Notes under the pieces: generated by a model
What the model was told of the DNA's origin: nothing
Database searches by the model: none
Seen by the model: the letters and a program-made list of their open reading frames with translations, nothing else
Shown here: piece by piece, positions 46,164 to 57,166 of the stretch
How the letters are laid out: every line of letters starts with the position of its first letter
How positions within the stretch are numbered: the first letter of the stretch is position 1
Program-made: the position numbers and the translations under genes
Assembly (NCBI GenBank): GCA_006937955.1
Contig: SSNP01000065.1
Location: forward strand, 2,459,615-2,523,614
Reading direction: 5' to 3'
DNA from: Pachypanchax playfairii
Taxonomy: Eukaryota; Chordata; Actinopteri; Cyprinodontiformes; Aplocheilidae
Length of the DNA: 64,000 nt

Positions 46164-46281
46164 TGCATCAACGTATGCTAAGAGGCTAGCATCTAGCTAG
46201 GCGTACTCGGTCGGAAATAGCTCTCTAAACACCACAATAAGGTGCGTGGTGGTTCCTGCTGTCTTAAGAAAGAAAAACCAG

Positions 46282-47300
46282 CTAAAACGTTAATGTATAA
46301 AAGGAGAAGAAAGGAAGAAGATTTGGAAAATCTAAAAGAGGAACTATACGTAGTGTTAGCTGGAGTAGTATATACAGTGAACATGATGTGAATATTGCAT
46401 ATAATTTATTTCTGGACATTTATAAAAGCATATATGACAAGTACTGTCCGATGATAAAACATAGTTTTAGAAATCGATATTCAGAGAAGCCGTGGATGAC
46501 AAAGGGGATCCAAAATGCTTGTAAAAAAAGAACACATTATATAAGTTATTTATATCACAGAGAACTAAAGAAGCTGAACAGAAATACAAAACATATAAAA
46601 ATAAATTGATTAATATTATGAGGATGTGTAGAAGGAATTATTACAGCAACTTGATTGATAAAAATAACATTAAAGGAATATGGAACGTGCTAAATACAAT
46701 AATCAAGAAGCGTTGTGAGGGGATAAACCATCCAGATCATTTTGTCAGTAATAACAGAAAAATCTATGACAGATAGCTGATAGTAGAGAAATTCAATGAA
46801 TTTTTTGTTGGGGTTGGTCCAAAATTGGCAGGTAAAATAAATAGTTATGGGGAGTCTGAATCCGATGGTTATGGTGAGTTGGAAGCTGTGTTGGATTCAT
46901 TATTACTTAAAGAAGTGACTCAAAAGGACATTCTTGAAACTGTCAGAGTATGTAAAACTAAATTCTCATTAGACGGAGATGGCATAGATATGTTTTTAGT
47001 CAAACAAATCATTGATTGTATTGTTGAACCTCTCACGTATATATATGAAATTTTGTCATTTAAAACAGGAATATTTATATATTTAATATATTCCCGAATA
47101 AAATGAAGGCGGCTAAGGTGGTTCCTCTCCACAAATCTGGTAATAAACATCAATTTACAAAATATAGACCGGTCTCCGTTTTCAAAGATATTAGAAAAAG
47201 TACAGAATGAAAAGCTGGAAAATTTTGAAGAAAAAAAATGGGATTTTATTGGACAGCCAGTATGGTTTCAGATCAGGTAGATCAACTTAAAATTTTTTTT
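46282..47300 (+). pseudogene. LINE polyprotein relic, endonuclease-RT junction region
   Basis: Broken frames continue the LINE described at 43680: VYTVNDVNIAYNLFLDIYKS, SEKPWMTKGIQNACKKR, RRNYYSNLIDKNNIKGIWNV and AKVVPLHKSGN. Several frameshifts and stops are present. Sequence after FRSGRST jumps directly to the C-terminus, showing a deletion of most RT motifs. Confidence 0.7.
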
Positions 47301-47421
47301 TTTCCATTACACCGAACTATTAAAAGTATGTGTGTATCTGTGTGGTAATAAATTGTGGAATAAACTCGATGTGACCTTAAAATCATGTAAAAATATTATA
47401 TCATTTAAAAGGTATTATAAA

Positions 47422-49004
47422 CAATTTATAATTGACTCATACATAAATAGTAAGTGATGAACATGGTAATTGAATGAGAATGGTATATTGGCATGGTATA
47501 TTTTGTTTTTGTCTTTTTTTTTCTTTTCTGTAGATTCATGTGAATAAGGGTTGGGTTATTATATTTTATCATGTTGCAAGGTGATAATAGAAGGACCTGC
47601 ATGAAGAAAAGTTTTTAATTTTGTATTTGTTAATGTGAAGAAACGTAGGTTATTGAATTAACTGAACTGGGGCTGGACTAGATAAGCTTTTGCTTCTTCC
47701 AGTCCCCTCTCAAATGGTTTTATGTTACTGTTTCTTTTGTTTTTTTGTTATGTTAATATTATGTTATTGTTATTTTCTTTATTAGTTTGAGATAAATAAA
47801 TAAATAAATAAATAACTTTGATGGAACTGTCACTGTTTGTGTGACCAAGTGTGTGATGGCTGGCAGCCATGGGTGATCGGATCGCCCTTCATTTGAAAGA
47901 TGGTGGGTTCGATCCCCATTGCCGGCAAGCTACGTCTAAGTATCCTTGGGCAAGATACTGAACCCGCTGCTGCCTCGGGGCAGCCATAGTCTGTCGGGAA
48001 GCAGATCACCCTCCGATCAGGAAACTGGAGCTTGATCCCGTGTCCCGGCAAGAGGCTAAATGTCGAAGTATCCTTGGGCAAGATACTGAACCCGCCGCTG
48101 CCTCGGGGCAGTCGTAGTCTGTCGGAAAGGAGGTCACCCCCTCCGATTGGGAAACTGGAGCTTGATCCCGTGTTCCGGCAAGAGGCTACGTGTCAAAGTA
48201 TCGTTGGGCAAGATACTGAACCCCGCAACTGCCCCCCAGGCACTGTTCAAGATGGCTGTCCTCAGCTCCTCACCTCACGGTGGGGATGGGTCAAATGCAG
48301 AGCCAAATTTACCCACGAGGGATTAATATAGGAAATTTAAAAAAAAAGAAACTCTCAGCCAATCAGAAAGCTGCATTTACTTGACACTGCGTGCGTGTGA
48401 CAGCTGACAGGTGGGTGTTACGCCCTGTCTAGGGGAGAATGGTGTAACATTTAAAAAGAAAATTAAAAGAAGAAAATGAATAACCCAAATCTATCAAATA
48501 CCAAGTTACACGTGGTTTATTTACAAGTTGTGAAACAATATATACAATATATACAAGAAATTTTACTAAACTAAAAGACTGCATTTACTTCAGAGTGAAC
48601 CAAGGCCAAAATAACAAACAAAACCCCAGCTATCTCCACCCTAGGAATCTCCCTAATCTCTATCCAAATAAAACAGAAAATAAAAGACATGAACTAAACC
48701 TAACCCCCTATATAACCAAAAACAGGAGAAAACATGGGTCAAAGAAAATGGCAGTTCACCCCTACTCAAGCAGTACTACAAAACAAAATTTAACCTACTC
48801 AAAAAACAAACTGGTGTAAAACCTTTCAAAACCAACCAAAAAAACCTGCTGAAAACACAGCCAAAACACACACTCTTCTAGCAACACTGCAAAGCCACAC
48901 AGCCAAATTCATGAAATTGGGGGAGACCAAACACAACCAGAACATGCCACAACACATCTCAGCACTCCTTCTCCCCCGCTGGCGGTGTGGGTTTGGGCAG
49001 TATA
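47422..49004. repeat. Segment present twice, copy 1 (Tc1-occupied)
   Basis: Nearly identical to 50458-52023 apart from a few substitutions and small indels. It ends at the TA where Tc1 copy B is inserted. It contains the LINE 3' end, a SINE and flanking DNA. Confidence 0.95.
47852..48335 (+). repeat. tRNA-like SINE with three internal modules
   Basis: A tRNA-like head has a B box, GGGTTCGATCCCC, near 47906. It is followed by a module starting AAGTATCCTTGGGCAAG at 47938, 48066 and 48196, i.e. repeats of about 128-130 bp, each with CTTGATCCCGTG-type words. It ends near GGGATTAATATAGG. The duplicate is at 50880-51363. Confidence 0.65.
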
Positions 49005-50456
49005 CAGTGGGGCAAAAAAGTATTTAGTCAGCCACCAATTGTGTAAGTTCTCCCACTTAAAAAGATCAGAGAGGCCTGTAATTTTCATCATAGGTATACC
49101 TCAACTATGAGAGACAAAATGAGGAAAAAAAATCCAGAAAATCACATTGTCTGATTTTTAAAGAATTTATTTGCAAATTATGGTGGAAAATAAGTATTTG
49201 GTCACCTACAAACAAGTAAGATTTCTGGCTTTCACAGACCTGTAACTTCTTTAAGAGGCTCCTCGGTCCTCCACTCGTTACCTGTATTAATGGCACCTGT
49301 GTGAACTCGTTATCAGTATAAAAGACACCTGTCCACAACCTCAAACAGTCACGCTCCAAACTCCACTATGGCCAAGACCAAAGAGCTGTCAAAGGACACC
49401 AGAAACAAAATTGTAGACCTTCACCAGGCTGGGAAGACTGAATCTGCAATAGGTAAGCAGCTTGGTGTGAAGAAATCAACTGTGGGAGCAATTATTAGAA
49501 AATGGAAGACATACAAGACCACTGATAATCTCCCTCGATCTGGGGCTCCACGCAAGATCTCACCCCGTGGGGTCAAAATGATCACAAGAACGGTGAGCAA
49601 AAATCCCAGAACCACACGGAGGGACCTAGTGAATGACCTGCAGAGAGCTGGGACCAAAGTAACAAAGGCTACCATCAGTAACACACTACGCCGCCAGGGA
49701 CTCAAATCCTGCAGTGCCAGACGTGTCCCCCTGCTGAAGCCAGGACACGTCCAGGCCCGTCTGCGGTTTGCTAGAGAGCATTTGGATGATCCAGAAGAGG
49801 ATTGGGAGAACATCATATGGTCAGATGAAACCAAAATAGAACTTTTTGGTAGAAACTCAACTTGTCGTGTTTGGAGGGGAAAGAATGCTGAGTTGGATCC
49901 AAAGAACACCATACCTACTGTAAAGCATGGGGGTGGAAACATCATGCTTTGGGGCTGTTTTTCTGCAAGGGGACCAGGACGACTGATCCGTGTAAAGGAA
50001 AGAATGAATGGGGCCATGTATCGTAAGATTTTGAGTGAAAACCTCCTTCCATCAGCAAGGGCATTGAAAATGAGACGTGGCTGGGTCTTTCAGCATGACA
50101 ATGATCCCAAACACACCGCCCGGGCAACGAAGGAGTGGCTTCGTAAGAAGCATTTCAAGGTCCTGGAGTGGCCTAGCCAGTCTCCAGATCTCAACCCCAT
50201 AGAAAATCTCTGGAGGGAGTTGAAAGTCCGTGTTGCCCAGCGTCAGCCCCAAAACATCACTGCTCTAGAGGAGATCTGCATGGAGGAATGGGCCAAAATA
50301 CCAGCAACAGTGTGTGAAAACCTTGTGAAGACTTACAGAAAACGTTTGACCTCTGTCATTGCCAACAAAGGCTATATAACAAAGTATTGAGATTAACTTT
50401 TGTTATTGACCAAATACTTATTTTCCACCATAATTTGCAAATAAATTCTTTAAAAA
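49005..50456 (+). mobile_element. Tc1-like transposon, copy B, right end cut by N
   Basis: It is inserted at TA 49003-49004. The left inverted repeat (49005-49204) is complete, but only 50 bp of the right one (50407-50456) are present before the N at 50457. It is otherwise collinear with copy A with very few substitutions. The missing ~150 bp are most likely an assembly gap in the inverted repeat and not a biological truncation. Confidence 0.93.
49368..50390 (+). CDS. Tc1-like DD34E transposase, copy B
   Basis: An intact 340-residue transposase with all features of copy A: helix-turn-helix region, WSDETK (D153), FQHDNDPKHT (D244) and NPIENLW (E279). Unlike copy A it has the usual Ile at 278, Lys at 100, Leu at 176, Ala at 313 and Arg at 326. 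It therefore looks closer to the ancestral, possibly active form. The ATG follows a short leader after the left inverted repeat, as in copy A. Confidence 0.95.
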   Translation: MAKTKELSKDTRNKIVDLHQAGKTESAIGKQLGVKKSTVGAIIRKWKTYKTTDNLPRSGAPRKISPRGVKMITRTVSKNPRTTRRDLVNDLQRAGTKVTKATISNTLRRQGLKSCSARRVPLLKPGHVQARLRFAREHLDDPEEDWENIIWSDETKIELFGRNSTCRVWRGKNAELDPKNTIPTVKHGGGNIMLWGCFSARGPGRLIRVKERMNGAMYRKILSENLLPSARALKMRRGWVFQHDNDPKHTARATKEWLRKKHFKVLEWPSQSPDLNPIENLWRELKVRVAQRQPQNITALEEICMEEWAKIPATVCENLVKTYRKRLTSVIANKGYITKY

Positions 50457-50457
50457 N
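50457..50457. other. Assembly gap (single N) at a contig join
   Basis: One N separates the truncated Tc1 right repeat from sequence that restarts 3 kb upstream in content. This marks a scaffolding join, not one unknown base. Confidence 0.85.
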
Positions 50458-52023
50458 CAATTTATAATTGACTCATACATAAATAGTAAGTGATGAACAT
50501 GGTAATTGAATGAGAATGGTATATTGGCATGGTATATTTTGTTTTTGTCTTTTTTTTTTCTTTTCTGTAGATTCATGTGAATAAGGGTTGGGTTATTATA
50601 TTTTATCATGTTGCAAGGTGATAATAGAAGGACCTGCATGAAGAAAAGTTTTTAATTTTGTATTTGTTAATGTGAAGAAACGTAGGTTATTGAATTAACT
50701 GAACTGGGGCTGGACTAGATAAGCTTTTGCTTCTTCCAGTCCCCTCTCAAATGGTTTTATGTTACTGTTTTTTTGTTATGTTAATATTATGTTATTGTTA
50801 TTTTCTTTATTAGTTTGAGATAAATAAATAAATAAATAAATAACTTTGATGGAACTGTCACTGTTTGTGTGACCAAGTGTGTGATGGCTGGCAGCCATGG
50901 GTGATCGGATCGCCCTTCATTTGAAAGATGGTGGGTTCGATCCCCATTGCCGGCAAGCTACGTCTAAGTATCCTTGGGCAAGATACTGAACCCGCTGCTG
51001 CCTCGGGGCAGCCATAGTCTGTCGGGAAGCAGATCACCCTCCGATCAGGAAACTGGAGCTTGATCCCGTGTCCCGGCAAGAGGCTAAATGTCGAAGTATC
51101 CTTGGGCAAGATACTGAACCCGCCGCTGCCTCGGGGCAGTCGTAGTCTGTCGGAAAGGAGGTCACCCCCTCCGATTGGGAAACTGGAGCTTGATCCCGTG
51201 TTCCGGCAAGAGGCTACGTGTCAAAGTATCGTTGGGCAAGATACTGAACCCCGCAACTGCCCCCCAGGCACTGTTCAAGATGGCTGTCCTCAGCTCCTCA
51301 CCTCACGGTGGGGATGGGTCAAATGCAGAGCCAAATTTACCCACGAGGGATTAATATAGGAAATTTAAAAAAAAAGAAACTCTCAGCCAATCAGAAAGCT
51401 GCATTTACTTGACACTGCGTGCGTGTGACAGCTGACAGGTGGGTGTTACGCCCTGTCTAGGGGAGAATGGTGTAACATTTAAAAAGAAAATTAAAAGAAG
51501 AGAATGAATAACCCAAATCTATCAAATACCAAGTTACACGTGGTTTATTTACAAGTTGTGAAACAATATATACAAGAAATTTTACTAAACTAAAAGACTG
51601 CATTTACTTCGGAGTGAACCAAGGCCAAAATAACAAACAAAACCCCAGCTATCTCCACCCTAGGAATCTCCCTAATCTCTATCCAAATAAAACAGAAAAT
51701 AAAAGACATGAACTAAACCTAACCCCCTATATAACCAAAAACAGGAGAAAACATGGGTCAAAGAAAATGGCAGTTCACCCCTACTCAAGCAGTACTACAA
51801 AACAAAATTTAACCTACTCAAAAAACAAACTGGTGTAAAACCTTTCAAAACCAACCAAAAAAACCTGCTGAAAACACAGCCAAAACACACACTCTTCTAG
51901 CAACACTGCAAAGCCACACAGCCAAATTCATGAAATTGGGGGAGACCAAACACAACCAGAACATGCCACAACACATCTCAGCACTCCTTCTCCCCCGCTG
52001 GCGGTGTGGGTTTGGGCAGTATA
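50458..52023. repeat. Segment present twice, copy 2 (empty site)
   Basis: It starts immediately after the N at 50457 in the middle of the LINE 3' region and runs through the TATA where copy 1 has the Tc1, continuing uninterrupted into CTATATATAG-type flank. Differences from copy 1 include a 9-bp deletion near 50768 and a short deletion in the AATATATACA tract near 51565. Confidence 0.95.
50880..51363 (+). repeat. tRNA-like SINE, duplicate copy
   Basis: Essentially identical to 47852-48335, as part of the doubled segment. Confidence 0.65.
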
Positions 52024-52647
52024 TATAGAAAACACTGTCAGGCAGGCACCAATCCCTGGACCCGATCTTCCCTCCAAAATCACCGGTCATGTGGTGCAGG
52101 TGTGGCAAGCTTGCCATAGATCCTCAGGAGGTCCCACTCTGTAAAAGAAAAGAGCAAAAGAAAAAACACACAAACGGCAGGGCCGTAACATGGGGAACAT
52201 GTAGAATTTTTTCATAAGGAGTTTCACTCCTGAATGGTCTCTCCTTCATGACCAATAGTGAATTCTCAGCAGCATGAACTGCAGAAAGCTTTAGTCACGT
52301 CACCGGTAACCGACTTTTCCCTTGTCTCCCACTGTTTATTGTAGCTACACCGTCTTTTCTTTGCAGGTTCATCCGTATTTCCAAAACAGCTCCCTAATTC
52401 ATTCCTAAAACCGACTTCACACAAAGTTTTGATTTGATGTAGTGTAATTGGCGCATGAAATCTGTCCCCTATTAAGTCTTACTGCCACCTAGTGGTAGGA
52501 GTGTAACAGCAGCGGAAACATTCGTAAACGCAACAAGCAGCACTCATTATAACAGATAAGAGACTTCCGCTACGGGACAAGCAAAATTACATAAATATAC
52601 AGGATGTTGGCAACCCTAGATTAGGCTACTTTATCAGTTTATATAAT

Positions 52648-53404
52648 CAGGGGTGCACATAATATTTTTGGCCTGGTTCTCAGAAGAGAACCTAGGGTTG
52701 TTGCTTGGTCCTCACATTTTTAAATGTGTCTCGCTGTGTCTCTTCCGAGCTCCTCTGCTTTGTTTTTGGTTTCATCAAGCTTCAAATTCAGTCTGTTTAC
52801 TTTACCTGGCTCTATATTTGTTTCAATAAAAATCCTTTAATTGTTGAAAAAATCAAGAGAAACCAGTAAAATATAAAAATACTGGTAAAAAAAAACATTC
52901 AGAGTTCAGGTTGGATTGTTTACAGATTTGATTGTTCACTTTAATCTACATTTAACAGTTTGGTGTTGAAATTTATTAGTCAGCTGTTGGAGCTTCTGTC
53001 ATTTACTGTAACTGTTTTTTGTTTTGAAATGATGAGGATGTTTGTAATGTGATGCAGTCAGATAAAAAGACACACTGGACAGTTATGGGGCATTGACTGC
53101 ATATTCCATAGTGCTTTGCGCGCATTCAAAATGGCGCGGATCACAGACAAATACGCTGATACTGTTGATTAAAACAGGTGGTTTTCTGTATTTTATAGCA
53201 CAAAAAGGTAGTTATACACGTCTGTGCCACGATGGTCTATTTGTCTTATTCAGTGAATTTTTTCAGTTTTGACGCGATGCAGAATCCTGCAGTCAGCTGC
53301 ACTGATCTGACTGACTGAAAATCCGTCACACTGACAAACTGATACACAGAGACGGAGAGAGAAGCAGTGTGTGCGGACCTGCGGACCACTTATGTGCACC
53401 CCTG
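52648..53404. mobile_element. hAT MITE, 757 bp
   Basis: The ends CAGGGGTGCACATAA and the inverse TTATGTGCACCCCTG are flanked by a perfect 8-bp TSD, TATATAAT (52640-52647 and 53405-53412). No transposase frame. Confidence 0.88.
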
Positions 53405-53454
53405 TATATAATAATTGTTACAGCATATTTGGGGTTGCTACCCCAAGCTACTGC

Positions 53455-53620
53455 CTACTACTACTACTACTGTCATTTAGCAGACGCTTTTATCCAACGC
53501 AACTTACATTGAGAGAACATACAAGCGAGTAATCAAAGAGAAGGAAACAATATAAGGAGGCGGACTGTTTGGAGTCCAGTTTAATTCCAACCTAGCGCCT
53601 AGGCCTAGCGCTGCGCCTGC
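53455..53620. repeat. (CTA)n tract plus SINE-tail-like segment
   Basis: A short CTACTACTA run precedes TCATTTAGCAGACGCTTTTA, a block I recall from several common teleost retroposons. Confidence 0.5.
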
Positions 53621-54388
53621 ATGTGGAACAATCTGAAGACATTTTTCAGCTCTTACATTAATGACAATGGTTTCTGTGTCTCATGATAAGCTGTTGTACA
53701 AACTGCAAAGATGGGCCTGTATAAAAACATGTGTTGTCTGGTCAACTCTAAACTCCATGTTATTTCCCTTTATCTTCCTTTGACTCCTCATCACAGAGAA
53801 AGGTTGAAATGAGCAGGTCAAGGGTGCAGATACAGCTCAGTATTATGGTCTTTGACTCACCCTATTGGTAATGCTGTCCTGCAGAGCTGAACAGGCAACC
53901 TGTCACTCTCTGGTATCCTTCAAGATGTGCTGTCCTGTCAGACTGTATTGGCTACAACTGAAGACAGGAGGATGGATGAGTTCACCTGCTGACATTCAAA
54001 TCTACATCCTACTTTTTTGAACCTGTTCTTTGTCGCTTCTCCATCTTTGTTGCTCTGAATATTTATTGATTCAGTCAGTCAGAGTTCAAAAACCACCCAT
54101 TTGTATTTAAAGCTATTTTAATAAAATGTTTCACAAACCTTCAGTAGAAGTTGCTTTACTGTTATTTTTGTTGACACTTGTATTACAGTTTCAGAGTAGG
54201 CCTGGACGATAGGGCAAAATAAAAATGATAACAATATACAGTATTTTTCCATATAAGATAAGAATAAAATAAGAAATCCTTTATTTGTCCAACAATGGGG
54301 AAATTCTGGTGTTGAAACACTCATTATAGGGCAGACATATTGTTTGATATCGATTTTTATCACAATTTTTTAAATATTGCCAGTTTAA

Positions 54389-54963
54389 AGAGGTCATTTC
54401 ACAAACATTTTATGACTTTGTGGTTATTTCTTAAGTATTAACCAGTAATATGAAACATTTTATATCTAAAAAATGTTAGGAAACACTCATTAACAGATCT
54501 TTCAATCTCTCTGCGTCAAAATTCGGCTGGTTTCGGCAGGCTCTCGGGCAGCAACTCATTATTATTCATTATTCGAATTTGCTGGACTCAGATTGGCTAA
54601 CAAACTAGCCTATGAGAGCAAGGCATGCTGTTTCCTGCCCTGCTGCGCATGGCAACAGCAGACGTTCTCTCTTCCTGTTTGGTACATCTTATGCTACAGC
54701 TTTTAGCCAGCAGCATGCTATGCGTGGTTTCAACTGCGGGAGCTGCCGAATACTAACAAAGAAAGGAGTTGTGACAAAACAGATACAGGCCATTCGAACT
54801 CGGAAGAACTCGGGTTTCATCACCACCTGCATAGTTTGAGAGATAAAAACTGAAAGAGAAGTTATTGACCTGTTTTCACACCCACTATGAAGGTAAGAAC
54901 ACCTGTGGAGCTAAAATATTCCACAGAAACCTCAGAAAAAGCATTTTTAATGGAAGGGCCTCT
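54389..54963 (+). mobile_element. TTAA-flanked MITE, 575 bp
   Basis: The ends AGAGGTC and the inverse GGCCTCT lie inside TTAA (54385-54388 and 54964-54967). A short frame from 54612 (MRARHAVSCPAAHGNSRRSL) has no recognised domain. It is a different family from 25785 and 42599 but has the same target type. The short inverted ends make the call moderate. Confidence 0.6.
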
Positions 54964-54996
54964 TTAAAGCACCTCAAAATCTAAAAATAAAGAAAC

Positions 54997-55897
54997 TAGG
55001 GATGTGCAGATCGATACTAAAATATCGATACCTCCGATTCCAGCTTTTTGTGTTCTGGAATCGATTATCTTATTAAAATATCAATATTTTAGTAATTTTA
55101 AGTCAATATGTAGTTTGTCATTAACTGAAAAATTCTATAAATCATGCTCAGTTGGTCGGAACTACTTCTTCTTCAGCCTACCAAAGTGCGTAATGGTGCA
55201 GTATAAAAGCAGAAGGATGCGAAGCGGTGCTCCTTACCGGTTGCTGCAGTCCGCTGCAGAACAAATACCGTCGTGTGTGGAGCAACTTTAGTGTCCCAAA
55301 CAACATAAATGCAGTATGTAATGTGTATGAAGACTGTGAGTTGTTCACTGGTAGCATGTTATGTGCTATTAAACCGGCAGGATCTACTGTGTGTTCTATC
55401 AAAATAAAAGCACTAACTTCCAGTCAAGAGTTACAGATGGTGTGTGGAATATTAACTTTCCTTCTCCAAATGGATGCAGTAACTCAGTGTTCCTGCCCTT
55501 AAAATGACTGAACCAACACCTGGAAACACTATAAACATCATGAAATATTTAAAAATAAATCATAAGACAGAATATGAAGATGTCGTGATCGGATCAGATC
55601 GGATCGGAGAGGAGAGGAGAGGAGAGATAAGGTGCAGCAGGGGTGAAACAGACATCTTCTTGAAATCCTTTAAGCATCCAGGTAGGACAGAATGTGGAGT
55701 TGAGACTTTTTGCACCATTTCCAAATTAGGGAAAGTGATTTAAATCATCTGGTATATAGGTATTTATTTGTGGTAGTCAAATGAGAACAGCCACCTTAAG
55801 TACACTTATTTTAAAATGTAATTTTCCAAACAGAACATTTTTTAACAAAGTATCGGTATCGAATCAGAAAGAAAATTAGTGGTATCGTACATCACTA
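54997..55897. mobile_element. hAT MITE, 901 bp
   Basis: The ends TAGGGATGTGCAGATCGATAC and the inverse GGTATCGTACATCACTA are imperfect inverted repeats. They are flanked by a perfect 8-bp TSD, AAAGAAAC (54989-54996 and 55898-55905). It is related in end type to the hAT at 25710-26769. Confidence 0.87.
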
Positions 55898-55905
55898 AAA
55901 GAAAC

Positions 55906-56435
55906 TAAATGTTAGTTAAACCTTTTATTAAAACTGAGTCTTTCGAATGACAAAGATACAAAATAAACAAATTGTCTACTCTGGGATTATTAAGACACCC
56001 TGAATGTATTATTCTTATCTGTGATGCTACATATTACATATGCTGTTCACACCATAGCCACGGCACTTTATATTAAATAACAATATTGTTTAGCTGCTTT
56101 GTAGCTACAGAATTAAACATTGCAAAACAAACAAAATATAAAATTGAGCAGCACTGAATACTCAGATCAAACAGTAACACACCTAAAGATCAAAAGACTG
56201 AGATCTATTTTGCTGTCTTCAGCTCTGCATTTGGTCATTCTGCTGCTTTTCTCCACAGTAGTGTAGCACGAAACGTGACACACTTCTTCTTGTTTTATTA
56301 ATGGCAGTGGGCAAACAGCGTGTAGGGAGCATTATTATATTAGACAGATTATTATTATATTCTATATCAGAAGACAATCTTCAGTCAGTTTCCTAAGTCC
56401 AAAATTGAGCGACTGTAGCCTAATCAGGAATGGTC
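55906..56435. other. Unclassified noncoding sequence
   Basis: AT-rich; nothing supported. Confidence 0.4.
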
Positions 56436-56640
56436 ATGGCCTAATGGGGAAGGAGGTCATCCACTGATTGAAAGGTGAATGGTTTGATCCCAGTCCCCAA
56501 CCGGCCACATGTTGATGTGTATTTGGACAAGGTACTGAATCCTAAAACGGCCCCCTGGGTGCCGTAGAAATGCCTGCCCACTGCTCCTCAGGGATAAGTC
56601 AAATGCAAAAAACATCCCCAGGGAATCAATAAAAGAGTTT
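56436..56640 (+). repeat. tRNA-like SINE
   Basis: GGTCATGGCCTAATGGGGA resembles an A-box region and GGTTTGATCCCAGTCC a B box. A downstream part with GACAAGGTACTGAATCC parallels the SINE at 47852. The tail ends AATCAATAAAAGAG. Confidence 0.6.
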
Positions 56641-57166
56641 AAACTACTCTTTTTAAATCCAATTACACTCAGTCCTACATGTGGTCCAAACCTCTATGCC
56701 ACAAATAATTATCATATATTTTATGGTAGTATAGTACCCCATTCTAGAGGCTTGTTTCAGCTGGTAAAGATGAATTATCTCAGTTCTAATTGCAAAAAAG
56801 ATACATAATTTTTGTGTCCACATTAAAAATCTGTAGTTTCCTCGAAAAACTACAGAAGCTGGTGGGTCTTCTTTAAAACAGCTACCACATTGGCATCAAA
56901 TTTCAGCTTATCATCTAAAACTACACCAAGATAACTGTATTGTTCCAAAATATCAATGTTTGTGCTGTTAAGAACAGTATGTGCTGAGGAGTGAGAAGAC
57001 TTCCTATAATCCTCTGAGTTCAGCTATAAATTAGCTTCATCACACCATTCAACAAAATCCTCCACCACTGGCCCGTGCCCGTCCTCACCACACAACAGAT
57101 TGTCAGTCAAACACAGCCATTTCCCGCTTGATCTTGCTTCTTTGCACATTTTTGCAGTAAACATTA

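Larger units (their letters stand above)
43799..46280 (-). mobile_element. Insertion with one LTR and a repeat-rich ORF
   Basis: It is flanked by GCTAA (43794-43798 and 46281-46285). Removing the insertion and one copy of GCTAA restores the LINE reading frame exactly. The left 601 bp are an LTR. The right end, AAAAACCA, has no second LTR. Read on the minus strand the element starts TGG, then a leader with a 13-bp hairpin (46149-46161 with 46200-46212), the 527-codon ORF, a purine-rich tract and the LTR. No gag or pol domain is recognisable. Confidence 0.65.
43680..47815 (+). mobile_element. Decayed LINE, interrupted by an LTR-bearing insertion
   Basis: The left piece reads YVCGDFNIDLLKAKAYKKA, with the GDFN motif of the AP-like endonuclease domain. 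After the insertion 43799-46280 it continues TLMYKRRRKEEDLENLKEEL, PWMTKGIQNACKKR, then KAAKVVPLHKSGN and YRPVS of the RT N-terminus, FRSGRST, and LWNKLDVTLKSC near the C-terminus. Large RT parts are deleted. The 3' end is an (AAAT)n tail at 47790-47815. Confidence 0.78.

Noticed and set aside
47938..48230. CRISPR-like or other regularly spaced array
   Set aside because: Three long modules of about 129 bp with no unique spacers, in a eukaryotic SINE context.
47422..52023. Genuine segmental tandem duplication
   Set aside because: The first copy ends in a Tc1 whose right repeat is cut at an N, and the second is exactly the empty site; two alleles placed in series explain this with fewer events. 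Kept as an alternative pending reads.
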